DNA of 64,000 bases, from the NCBI GenBank assembly GCA_009859145.1, contig VRVR01000016.1:255780-319779 (forward strand), written 5' to 3'. The notes beneath the pieces are model-generated. The model did not search any database. It worked only from the letters and a program-made list of their open reading frames with translations, and was not told the origin of the DNA. A program made the position numbers and the translations under genes. Position 1 is the stretch's first letter. Every line of letters begins with the position of its first letter. Source of the DNA: Andalucia godoyi. Taxonomy: Eukaryota > Discoba > Jakobea > Jakobida > Andaluciidae. Of the stretch, positions 30,001 through 36,819 are shown piece after piece.

Positions 30001-32529
30001 GATCTTCGAATTGATGTTGCAGATCGGTTGCAAGTTTTCGAGCATGCTTTAGAGACTATTCGAAAAGAGACATCCACTGGGCTTGAGAATCTTGCAGAAT
30101 CAGAGGTTAAGTTGAGACTCGAGGCGATAGCAAATCATTCCGCTGCTATAGCTCAGGTCACAGCGTTGAGATCTGATACGAGCACCCTGGTGATCCGTAT
30201 TCTTTCTGACCTTGAGGAAGCAGAATTGAGATCCGCAAGCAAACTTGTGGCCGTCCGGTCTGTAATTCAAGCAAGAATATGTGACTTGGAAAAGGCTGTC
30301 GAGGGTCTTTGTCAAGCTGACGCTCGGATGCAGAGCCACGTGCAAGACACGGAGAAGATGTTTGACAACCAATTGTTCGCCCTCTGCTCAACCGTCTCCG
30401 AGATTGACCATCGGCTGCAAACGGAATCTCAGTCGATTAAAGGTCTGGTTGTCTTCCGGAACGCAGAGGTACTGAAGCAGTTGGAGGACGTAACGATATC
30501 GCTCCTTGCGAAACAGATCAGCTTCCAATCAATTGTGCGGTGCGAGGTTTTACATCTGAACCAGGGACTGCACCAGTTGTGCGATCATTTTGAGTCAGAG
30601 ATGGTCGAGCTGTCGACTGGCATCAGCTCTTCCATCGCTGCGGTTTCCGCAGAGTTGTTAAATTTGAAGCAGCGCCACACATCAGACCTATACGTTGTTC
30701 AGCGCAGGCTTGGCGCAGTGGATTCCCGCGTTACGGGGGAACTCAAAATCTGCAGGTCACTTATTTCCAGTAGCCGCCAAAGGTGTCATTCAGACCATAG
30801 CAGCCTGCTTCGGTCAGTGCAAGTTCTCAGCTCCCGTTTTGAGGGTCATGTGCAAATGGCGCTTGCTTTGTGGAGAATTCAACATCGTCAGATTCATCAG
30901 CTCAATTTTGAAATGTCTAGGAATCTAAGTGTTTTGAGGCAGGAGCTAGAGGAGTCGACAGCGTCGAACAGCACTGCATTCGCCCGACTGTCAACCGAAA
31001 CATCTGCAGCATTGAATATTGTGCGAGAAGAAGTTGAATTGTCCGCAATGTGCACCAAGGCTGTGTTAAATGTCCAGATTTCTTGCTTTTCCACTGAATT
31101 GGCTGAGAGTATCCAAGAAATGCAAAATTCCGCTGCGGCTTCAGAAGCACGGAACACGGAAGTGGTTTGCAGTGCGTTCGGAGAATTGTCTCGGGAAGTT
31201 TCAGTCCTGGAACGGCGTCTAAACGAAAAGCTTGCATTCGTTGAGACACATGTGAATCGACTGGATGCGCAGCTTGTGTCTCAGAATGTTGTGTCTGCAA
31301 CATTGTCTAAAGTTACGACGGAAGACTTTCGGTCAAGCCTTCACTCCACGTTTGCGGAAATCACTTCCGCAATGTCCGCGCGCATATCCGATTTGGAGTC
31401 GTGCGTGGATGCTCTGGGTGCGCGAGCAAATAGCGTCGAAAAGGCAATTCCATCAGTGAACGTCGCAATTGGTGAAACTCGAACAGAAATCCGTAGCTTG
31501 CATCAAATGTTTGACGAACTCGAGACTTCTTTGGTGGTGGGATTGGCCACTGAAAAAGCGATCCGATCGACAATGATCCGGGAATGCACGGATGTGGCCT
31601 CGTTGTCCGTTGAATGTATAAAGGATGACATGTCTGCATTGAGAGAGGAGATTACGGATGCAACTCGTCACTTGCAAACAATCGCAGGAATTGAGGAAAA
31701 GCTCTGCTCTTTTGATGCTGCTTTGTTGGAAATTCGTGGTGGTGCTGCGCCGGAACACCATGCGTGGCAAAATCTATCTGATCTTTCCGAGTCGTGTGGG
31801 ATGCTGAGCAACCGCCTGGAGGTACTTGCCGCATCAACAAGGCTCGCTGGAGTGGATGCGATTGAAGACCTGCGAATGCTTTGCCTTGCAGAAGCAGGAG
31901 CTCGAGAGGCTGGATTGCTTCGACTGGAGTCGCAATTGCACGACATCGCAGGCCGAGTTCCGTCTTCTGCAGAGTTCCAACAACCTCTGCATGAAAAGTT
32001 CGAATCTCTTTCGCAATATATTCAATCTGTCGATGCAGTCCAGAAGCGTTTTGTGCAGTCAGCCAGCAAGTATCAGGGCGTGATTGAAGACCTATCGACG
32101 AGAAACATTGCGTTGGAAAAAGATGTTGCCAACCTTAAGAACGCTACAATGGACAAGGACGTTGTCACGAAACTGGTTCTTGGGGAGTTGGAACAAATGG
32201 GCTTCATGAAGCATCTTTCCGCATCAGATGCTGAGCAAGCTGCGAGAGAAGCCGTTGGCAAAATGACACCCCGAGCAGTCCACGATGATGTCATTGCTCG
32301 ATTCGCATTTGTGGAGAAACAGTTGCGTACATCGCTCGAAGAAGTTATCAGTGGCCAGCAACGTATTCAGAATGCGATGCGAGAAGAAAAACGCAAGATT
32401 GAGCAAGAAATTACGAGTTTACGCGACGAATTGATTGTTCAAGACCAAAATGTGTCCAAGATAATGCGAACATTCCATCAAAGTAGGCTGTTGCAGTCAT
32501 CGTCTTCCGGCACCGTTGCCGATTTTTGA
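24010..32529 (+). CDS. Giant kelch-repeat plus coiled-coil protein
   Basis: A single 8.5-kb exon, 2839 residues. Residues ~1-380 form kelch repeats: WLFGGEAADSSKMYNDLWVM, GRLYVFGGIDPSGKVLNDLY, GWIFFFGG and YFLFGGEAGSTIVDVDELG, with the typical Gly-Gly and spaced Trp/Tyr of a beta propeller. A Ser/Pro-rich linker (about 400-480) follows. Nearly the whole remainder (about 490-2835) is alpha-helical with heptad hydrophobics, Leu/Ser/Ala/Glu/Gln rich and free of Pro for long stretches. The end is SSSSGTVADF. Kelch heads on coiled-coil rods occur in cell-cortex, vesicle-tethering and flagellar proteins, for example Tea1 in fission yeast, but this protein is far longer. A structural or tethering role is inferred, not shown. 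Confidence 0.85.
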   Translation: MQDFFMWHSVPFETRGSFGTPGRRKHHAMVAESSTKAWLFGGEAADSSKMYNDLWVMNFETCSWSIYVPLKNSPIPCARAGHSLELFEGRLYVFGGIDPSGKVLNDLYCFNIAERTWKLIRSSFASSSSEYGLDGPVPRTFHSCTRIQGWIFFFGGLSKSTDLSFKRTPQALETSLRPEVSLSVFDCKSDRWIPMRVEGVSKIPLPPTTSDHGTFYQKNPYHLLSVRGRLFLFCSWSILDAFELDFSKLEWKSCFQRQQTPPLRGHPSIPSTLLPVLTANGIPASAVSVASHIISYPTLPYLYIIFHDGLVIRWNPFLGVRVSSADGSDPFTAEWSVCQNHNFGMNPLLNRAGSTFGVLSADQYFLFGGEAGSTIVDVDELGNECMWFMTINSTHHIHETVPALENIPVSPVAKSLTTVETSKKVDRQTESSSSASKFRQQQPSVFSPSAPAPKAKIGAMPPNQSKPPSEIEMLSGVSSSDPHEMLLAHGMVIEKKVIEHVMGFLNSLQERVEQRLAESVESMIGRLRSEVFAKMEQFNDRQSAVIDEKIKLVSRDSVDGLRRDVQLEKDRREKFQNSAVAELAVLRTGLADLDGHSREHYATIVELKRVESDVLSVSDFTRRRFAELSNLMDERESQMRRECSLQVEGSFEIFSGELKVLQEHFGSRCTAIDDRVSEAHSRTSVLASSTHSRLAAVDDALAVLRNEHRSLERQVEAVQNELGKTDTHLQSLHSEVSMDVAALRSDFSDLDNRHSELGKMLHNVSEYSSGSSQKLEGLLGVVSERISSTEMRLSSVEERTSGLEIGRSRTEEKFDVYHAGLVTKVADIELSCQDTSRQLQSLADSTAQHFHETVSAIEEINVFSEENRVELERLEKDLKNFQNDMTLHKTDTAQFREDVQVRLSESAAELALAKTAIAECNSSLARGQSALDAKIESVQELVSIVSSESERKHELCIVAISECNLKEEDRRLSAFSDVNIRLDEICRRINDNEQHFGTRVDDQSTTLKALVAEIQTAMSVSLNEHVGTLEEKMTAMSAEATCKHDQFVALVGEKDRLAVDRHAALSTLLELQVGELQQDIRTAEKSLNSFLEQHGSRLIALETARSDAVAGLSLLDSKFSAMIATLEGSIDIFTRDFSCKHDVCLMSIAECERTCLERQDSSFSELTSRIDQIGESLGVLDRSFEQKCEVIRASVSETLKMLDAVESRILAGMDQTRELACRLSLLDSDVQSLNVAASLASEDMLGLKERAALHSIGVAGVHETIVEVRSDLRCAVDEYSSRLRALEDSFGSIHGSISTVQESCLASIASLAEGFAKTEDALSDRIGLVEPSVSAFLAETSALALTMSQLSDLHSKLLDEYVDFKKSNSVSIQDLATRINANWEAAEAERSMLSAALSAVRQSVCGFQEDADLKICAAETRLNAKSEELFEGLRCSVDAACADRDLLLQFRQDVLERLSKASQAIEQMKQDFLSTKTVVDGHDAGITLLRTLHIDLEARLLETMGSLSDCQDSVAARVSVISGALHSLESAFEMADSWTKEDISNLRRSLLSQDENSANRMDLLEASIERNVQDLVSRFSSQFADSSDVCAQLSFRLAAQSAQLNNIEDKASSIVASIDTDRTAFAAKQESLGITMDAQFGSLRECLYEKVAMMHKELNAREVVMSDKFASLSATISGLEDSVILGMTRTSTVSQCLSSLALTYEASSADVLRKLDEINGKTSSLQHYVFDTLRSELSEKWIQLSNYQASADASISSLSKTTDALQNLQQDMHEELKQAILALVQLSEARQKSTDETLGSMSEHSSLLSARLATLSAAILETGQGAAASMEDILNHLHLTDSRVVSLSAALRECEEQLADRVRLVANGQHSLKDALAKLDNSSSQMMTAVLEKHSAISDDINSFREQVQSNLTDMDRRTTAAHVVIQSMSDVLSSARISNVIAAVETEFLSLGSKIQRQMDRFEERLDNVDCRFSVADACSKVLINNVVSDLQNAIGDLRIDVADRLQVFEHALETIRKETSTGLENLAESEVKLRLEAIANHSAAIAQVTALRSDTSTLVIRILSDLEEAELRSASKLVAVRSVIQARICDLEKAVEGLCQADARMQSHVQDTEKMFDNQLFALCSTVSEIDHRLQTESQSIKGLVVFRNAEVLKQLEDVTISLLAKQISFQSIVRCEVLHLNQGLHQLCDHFESEMVELSTGISSSIAAVSAELLNLKQRHTSDLYVVQRRLGAVDSRVTGELKICRSLISSSRQRCHSDHSSLLRSVQVLSSRFEGHVQMALALWRIQHRQIHQLNFEMSRNLSVLRQELEESTASNSTAFARLSTETSAALNIVREEVELSAMCTKAVLNVQISCFSTELAESIQEMQNSAAASEARNTEVVCSAFGELSREVSVLERRLNEKLAFVETHVNRLDAQLVSQNVVSATLSKVTTEDFRSSLHSTFAEITSAMSARISDLESCVDALGARANSVEKAIPSVNVAIGETRTEIRSLHQMFDELETSLVVGLATEKAIRSTMIRECTDVASLSVECIKDDMSALREEITDATRHLQTIAGIEEKLCSFDAALLEIRGGAAPEHHAWQNLSDLSESCGMLSNRLEVLAASTRLAGVDAIEDLRMLCLAEAGAREAGLLRLESQLHDIAGRVPSSAEFQQPLHEKFESLSQYIQSVDAVQKRFVQSASKYQGVIEDLSTRNIALEKDVANLKNATMDKDVVTKLVLGELEQMGFMKHLSASDAEQAAREAVGKMTPRAVHDDVIARFAFVEKQLRTSLEEVISGQQRIQNAMREEKRKIEQEITSLRDELIVQDQNVSKIMRTFHQSRLLQSSSSGTVADF

Positions 32530-33013
32530 ATTGTTTTTCATTTTCATTTTATTTCGTTTTCATCGTCCTCGTCCGGTTAGAACTAAATGCAAACGAAATC
32601 TTCCTCTCTTCCACGATTTCACGTTTTATTTGTCCTTATTTTTTCGTTTTGATTTGGTTATTGTCGACAGCCACAGTTCGGATTTGTTGAGAAGTTGCAG
32701 TGCCTCCGCACTTTCTCACCAACGACTCTACAAGGGCGTCCCAGCTTCGCGAGCTTCATGCGCGATCTATGATGGCGCATGCACTTGTGTGTGTGCTGCG
32801 GCCTGCTCCCCTGGACGATTTATTTTTCTTGAGATCAATTGCTATGCATCATTGCAATAGTATCAACTGGAGCCAATTGGTATTCATGCAGCGCAGCGCA
32901 GGCGAGCCGCAAATATAATATCAAGAAACAATTTTTTAATTTACACTATCCATAAAACAAAAAAGAAAGGGATATGGCGGCGTCCACAAAGCACATCCGT
33001 CTTCGTCTCCCTA
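32530..33013. other. Convergent intergenic region
   Basis: About 480 bases between two convergent stop codons (kelch gene and BABAM1). T-rich after 32530 and A-rich near 32930-32970, as expected for 3' ends. No gene seen. Confidence 0.5.
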
Positions 33014-33748
33014 TTAGATAATCGGGATTTTCCACATGTTGGTTGTTGGATATCTCGAACAGCTATTTGCAATAAACAGCGAGAAGGCGTGGTTCACTCG
33101 TTCAACAGACGATCCTGTCTCGAACCAATATGGGCTTACCGCACACTCCTGTGACAATGTGAAGAAAAAGTTGACGACATCCTTGAGAGAGCCAAGAAGC
33201 CCCTTCTTAGATTCGTCGAGAGTGGAGAAGTGGAGGAACAGTCCATCCATAGCGAACTTCGGAAAACGAAAGTAGGCCTCTCGACGGCTCCTGTGACCCA
33301 CGTCTGCGCTCAGCGATGGAATTGTGCAAGATCTGGAATAGACGAACAGCAATCTCAGTGCCATATTTGAGCGCTCTACCTCGCTTACTGGGCACAAGGC
33401 AGATAGGTTCTCAAAGACTGAGTCAAACATAAACGAATTGTACTTGCGTTCAGGTTTCAAACTCTGGAGTTGCTGGCTGATTACCGTTGGATCTGACGTG
33501 AACGGTTCGAGAATGAATGCTTCGTTTCGCAAAACTAGAATCGCATATTCATGTGGTTGGGCAAGACCGCTAGACATTGCAGCTTTCGCATGGACAAAAG
33601 AAATCAAAGATTTCCGAACAACATCCCATCGTGTCGATGATGCAGGTTTTGTCGAACGATCTTCTGGAAGTGCAAATTCGTGACCATTCAACTCTTCATC
33701 CAAATCAATGCACAGAAGAATCTTCTCTGGCGTAACGTCGGACGGCAT
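33014..33748 (-). CDS. BABAM1: BABAM1/MERIT40-like protein
   Basis: 244 residues from the first ATG (33748); the frame is open somewhat further but has no earlier ATG. A von Willebrand A-like fold is suggested by KILLCIDLDEELNG, matching the I-C-L-D-L-S-E-E-M start of MERIT40, then HEYAILVLRN, EPFTSDPTVISQQLQSL, NMALRLLFVYSRS and FPKFAMDGLFLHF. The pattern of A-L-V-V, T-S-D-P and V-Y-S-R-(P/S) is specific to MERIT40. In animals it is the scaffold of the BRCA1-A and BRISC K63-deubiquitinase complexes, stabilising BRCC36 and BRE. In this organism partners are unknown. The next gene upstream on the same strand is RPP40-like. Confidence 0.8.
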   Translation of the reverse strand: MPSDVTPEKILLCIDLDEELNGHEFALPEDRSTKPASSTRWDVVRKSLISFVHAKAAMSSGLAQPHEYAILVLRNEAFILEPFTSDPTVISQQLQSLKPERKYNSFMFDSVFENLSALCPVSEVERSNMALRLLFVYSRSCTIPSLSADVGHRSRREAYFRFPKFAMDGLFLHFSTLDESKKGLLGSLKDVVNFFFTLSQECAVSPYWFETGSSVERVNHAFSLFIANSCSRYPTTNMWKIPII

Positions 33749-33969
33749 GCAGAGGACAACCCGTTGAATTTGAGGAACAAGCAAGCCAACTTCTTTCGAC
33801 CGAAAGGCGGGGCCGGGGGGAGGAAACGGCAGTCATTCATCTCCTTTCAAAACGCGAGGTCTCGGTGGGCCCTTTTGCCGCGTCTTGCAAAAAGTTGCAG
33901 ATACATCGCTACTACGACAGGTCAAGGCATATGGCCTGTAGGGTCCAGGAACGCCGGTCGCTGTTTTAT

Positions 33970-35034
33970 CTAGCTCCTCGGTTTCGAAAAACAAACGATC
34001 CGTGAACCTTGGATCAACATCGAACAACTGAGAGATCCAAGAACATCTGACAATGGCCGAAAGTGAAGCAACAGAAAGTCACCATCGCTCTCAGATCTGC
34101 TCTGCGCAAGCGCGCCGGTCAAAACACTGTTCAGCAGCTGACGAACCGATTGCTCCCGAAATGCTCCCTGATAGGTGTGGACGACGCAAGATCCTTGTAC
34201 ATATTCCAGAGACTGCGACACCGGTACGGCGCTAAACTCGCACACAAAAGAATCTGGCAATCGATCACGCACGGTGGAGAGCACCGTAGAACATCCCTGC
34301 AACACCGATCCAACGTAATAGTAATACTGGGCCCACGATTTCGCATCCCCTGACGCTACACAAGAAGACATGCACGTCGTTTTAGGGATCGTAATCGACT
34401 GCAAGTATTGGTAGTGATGCACAGGATCGTGTAGCGATACGGACCCGCACATCGCTGGAACCATCTCGGGGAGACTGCAGTGGGGTGTACACAGAAATAC
34501 GCAATCAAGGGCCGGGAAGGACGAACTGAAAACGGCCCCCCATGCATGCGGCAGTGGTACACAGTCTCCAAGCGCACAGGAGCACACACAATACGGCTCG
34601 CCATCCTGTTGCAGTTTGTGATCAACTTTGAGACCGATCCAGGACGCATCGCGTTCAGAGACAATCACAGTAACACGGCCCTTTGCAATGCGCAGCGTTA
34701 CCGGTGCAAATGAATCAACTGAATTAATCGACTGCAGATATCCGGTCCCCTCACGAAGCATAGCGCGAATGAAACTGTTCTCTATGAAAGCATGAACATT
34801 CAGAGATCGAAGACAGTAAAAGGACTTCTCGCGTAGATTTTCTTTCAAAATATCGCTTGCTTCAATTTGCGAGGTGACGTCAATGTGGAACTTGTCGGAA
34901 GCGAATGATCGAGCACACGAAATCGTGCCGAAGCATTGGGCTTCCTCGTGTTTGAACAAGAACGCAAGCCGTTCCGCAACATCGTCGTCCTCAAGACTAT
35001 ACACATTCACACGAACAGACTTTGAAGGGAACAT
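33970..35034 (-). CDS. RPP40-like ribonuclease P/MRP protein subunit (tentative)
   Basis: 354 residues from the first ATG (35034); the frame extends upstream without ATG. A block with FYCLRSLNVHAFIENSFIRA, then LREGTGYLQSINSVDS, VTLRIAKGRVTVIVS and a W-I-G-L segment matches the order F-x-x-K-N-L-x-x-H-E-x-I-x-x-x-F-I, G-x-x-Y and G-K-L-I-L-S-L of human RPP40. Near the C-terminal half HAWGAVFSSSF parallels the L-G-A-V-F-S segment of RPP40. RPP40 is a protein cofactor of nuclear RNase P and RNase MRP, which process tRNA 5' ends and rRNA. The family diverges quickly, so I place this as probable only. Confidence 0.5.
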   Translation of the reverse strand: MFPSKSVRVNVYSLEDDDVAERLAFLFKHEEAQCFGTISCARSFASDKFHIDVTSQIEASDILKENLREKSFYCLRSLNVHAFIENSFIRAMLREGTGYLQSINSVDSFAPVTLRIAKGRVTVIVSERDASWIGLKVDHKLQQDGEPYCVCSCALGDCVPLPHAWGAVFSSSFPALDCVFLCTPHCSLPEMVPAMCGSVSLHDPVHHYQYLQSITIPKTTCMSSCVASGDAKSWAQYYYYVGSVLQGCSTVLSTVRDRLPDSFVCEFSAVPVSQSLEYVQGSCVVHTYQGAFREQSVRQLLNSVLTGALAQSRSESDGDFLLLHFRPLSDVLGSLSCSMLIQGSRIVCFSKPRS

Positions 35035-35397
35035 GGAGCAACGCTTGAAAGGCTTTTTCTCGTTTTTTCCCCCCTCCAACCTGGTTCACAATGCGCGGAA
35101 ACGATTTTTGGAGATCCAAGTTTAAAAACGTTTGAACTTAGGTTATGCCTTCTTTAAAACATATAAAACGGAAAAGAAAATTGAGGAACGTAAATTTATT
35201 TTTAAAAAAACAAATCCGGAAATGCTTTGTCGTGAACGCAGAATACTCTCTGCGCGAAAAGTCGAAATCTCCTGGAGCTCATAAAAATCCTCATAATGAA
35301 CATAAAATATTAACGATAAAAACGTTGTCTTTCAATTGTTTCTTTTGTTGTTGTTGTTTTTAAAATGTAGGGAGAAGAAGGAGATGCGATGGAGTGT
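35035..35397. other. AT-rich intergenic region
   Basis: About 360 bases of AT-rich sequence between eIF3i's 3' end and the RPP40-like start. No gene or RNA seen. Confidence 0.45.
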
Positions 35398-36381
35398 CTA
35401 TTCGAGCTTGTAATACTCTGGATCCCAGCGATGAAGACGGATGATACCGTCCTCACCACCAGAGGCAAATCCGGTATTGTCAGGTGACATTGCCACAGCA
35501 TTCACTGGACCGAAATGACCTCCGATTGTACCAATTTCTGATGCAACCACTGCGTTAAACAAGTGCATTTCAAACTTACCAGCCTTGGCAGACGTCGTCG
35601 TAACCTGCGACGCTTCCTGACCACCAGCGACAATGATCCTCGTCTTGTCATTACTGATGTCTGCGGAGTTCAGCGGCTTGTCCACTTCAAACGTACGAAT
35701 CACCGAAAAGGACTCAGTATCCAACAACTTCGCAGTCTTGTCTGATGATGCAGTCACGAAGCACTGTCGATCACGACTTTGGGAACACCGTTTGATGTTC
35801 GCGCTGTGAAGATTCATCAGAACTTGTTTTTCCTTTCCAGATTCTACATCAAACTTCCTTACGGATCCGTCCTCGCAAGCACACACAATTTCCTTGGAAA
35901 GCCCGGTGAAGAATCCATGGTTTGCTCGGAATTCGGTGCCACTCGCATCCGAGAGAACTTGCGAAACCATGGGTGCACTCTGCTTAATGTCAAAAATCAT
36001 CAGTCTTGGCTCCTTGTATCCAAATCCAGCAGCAATCGTGAGCGCAAAAAAGGACTGTCCGTCATCTGACAGGCCGCATGACACAACAGGACTCTTGGTA
36101 TCCCAAGTCTTGAGTGCGATTCCATTGGAGACGTCCCAGAACTTCACTTTTCCGTCTGCGCCTCCCGAGAGCAACCGCGTCGAATGCAAGTCAATGTCAA
36201 GGCAGTTGATTGCACCCTGATGACCTTCCGTTCCGCTGTATGTGCCAATGCGCTCGCCAGTTGCCGTATCCCAAATCGTCGGAATCCGGTCTTTGGCGCA
36301 AGAAAAGAGCAAATCTCCTTCTTCATTGTATCGAAGGAATGTGAGAGGTCGCGTATGACCTTGCAGAATAAGCGGCTTCAT
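35398..36381 (-). CDS. EIF3I: Translation initiation factor eIF3 subunit I (eIF3i/TIF34)
   Basis: 327 residues from the ATG at 36381; human eIF3i has 325. The start (MKPLILQGHTRPLTFLRYNE) and early block LFSCAKDRIPTIWDTATGER are near-canonical. WD40 repeats follow: GHQGAINCLDIDLHSTRLLS, GADGKVKFWD, CEDGSVRKFDVESGKE, SSDKTAKLLDTESF and, at the end, GHFGPVNAVAMSPDNTGFAS with GGEDGIIRLHRWDPEYY. It is a seven-bladed propeller that binds eIF3b and eIF3g in the scanning ribosome complex. The frame upstream is open, but the extra residues are a pyrimidine-rich leader and not conserved. Confidence 0.95.
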   Translation of the reverse strand: MKPLILQGHTRPLTFLRYNEEGDLLFSCAKDRIPTIWDTATGERIGTYSGTEGHQGAINCLDIDLHSTRLLSGGADGKVKFWDVSNGIALKTWDTKSPVVSCGLSDDGQSFFALTIAAGFGYKEPRLMIFDIKQSAPMVSQVLSDASGTEFRANHGFFTGLSKEIVCACEDGSVRKFDVESGKEKQVLMNLHSANIKRCSQSRDRQCFVTASSDKTAKLLDTESFSVIRTFEVDKPLNSADISNDKTRIIVAGGQEASQVTTTSAKAGKFEMHLFNAVVASEIGTIGGHFGPVNAVAMSPDNTGFASGGEDGIIRLHRWDPEYYKLE

Positions 36382-36819
36382 CGAGCGGAGTGAGGGTGAA
36401 CGAGGAAAATAATGTGAATGCTGGAGAAAAAAACAAAAATGAAAAAATGAAACAAATTCAATCTGCGAAAATCCACACAGCCCAATCAGAAAGGGAAGAG
36501 AAAATGGAAAGGAGCGAACTGGGAAAGGGCGATTCGAGAGCTGCAAAAACAGCTGGCCAGCAGATTCGACAAGATCCGGCGTTGCTTCCTTCAGGCTGTC
36601 TGTCCAGGCAGCGGGAGCTTTGAGTTGTCGACTCTCAGACTGACGGGACTCCGTAGTCCGCACCCCTCAGTCCCGACTCCCGAGTCAGTCTCCTGGCTCT
36701 TGCCGCGGTAGAGTTTTCATGCCATCACGATCCCGAGAACGACGAAAACGCACATCGCGTTGGAACGTCGTGATTTGTGATCTTGGGGATTTTTACTTTT
36801 CGGAAGCACTCTCATCTTT
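36382..36819. other. Intergenic region, no gene seen
   Basis: About 440 bases between the eIF3i start and the 3' end of the next minus-strand gene. It contains an A/G-rich stretch at 36420-36540. A GTAGTCCGCACC...CAGTCCCGACTCCCGAGT motif near 36650-36690 has short internal repeats but no clear function. Confidence 0.4.
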
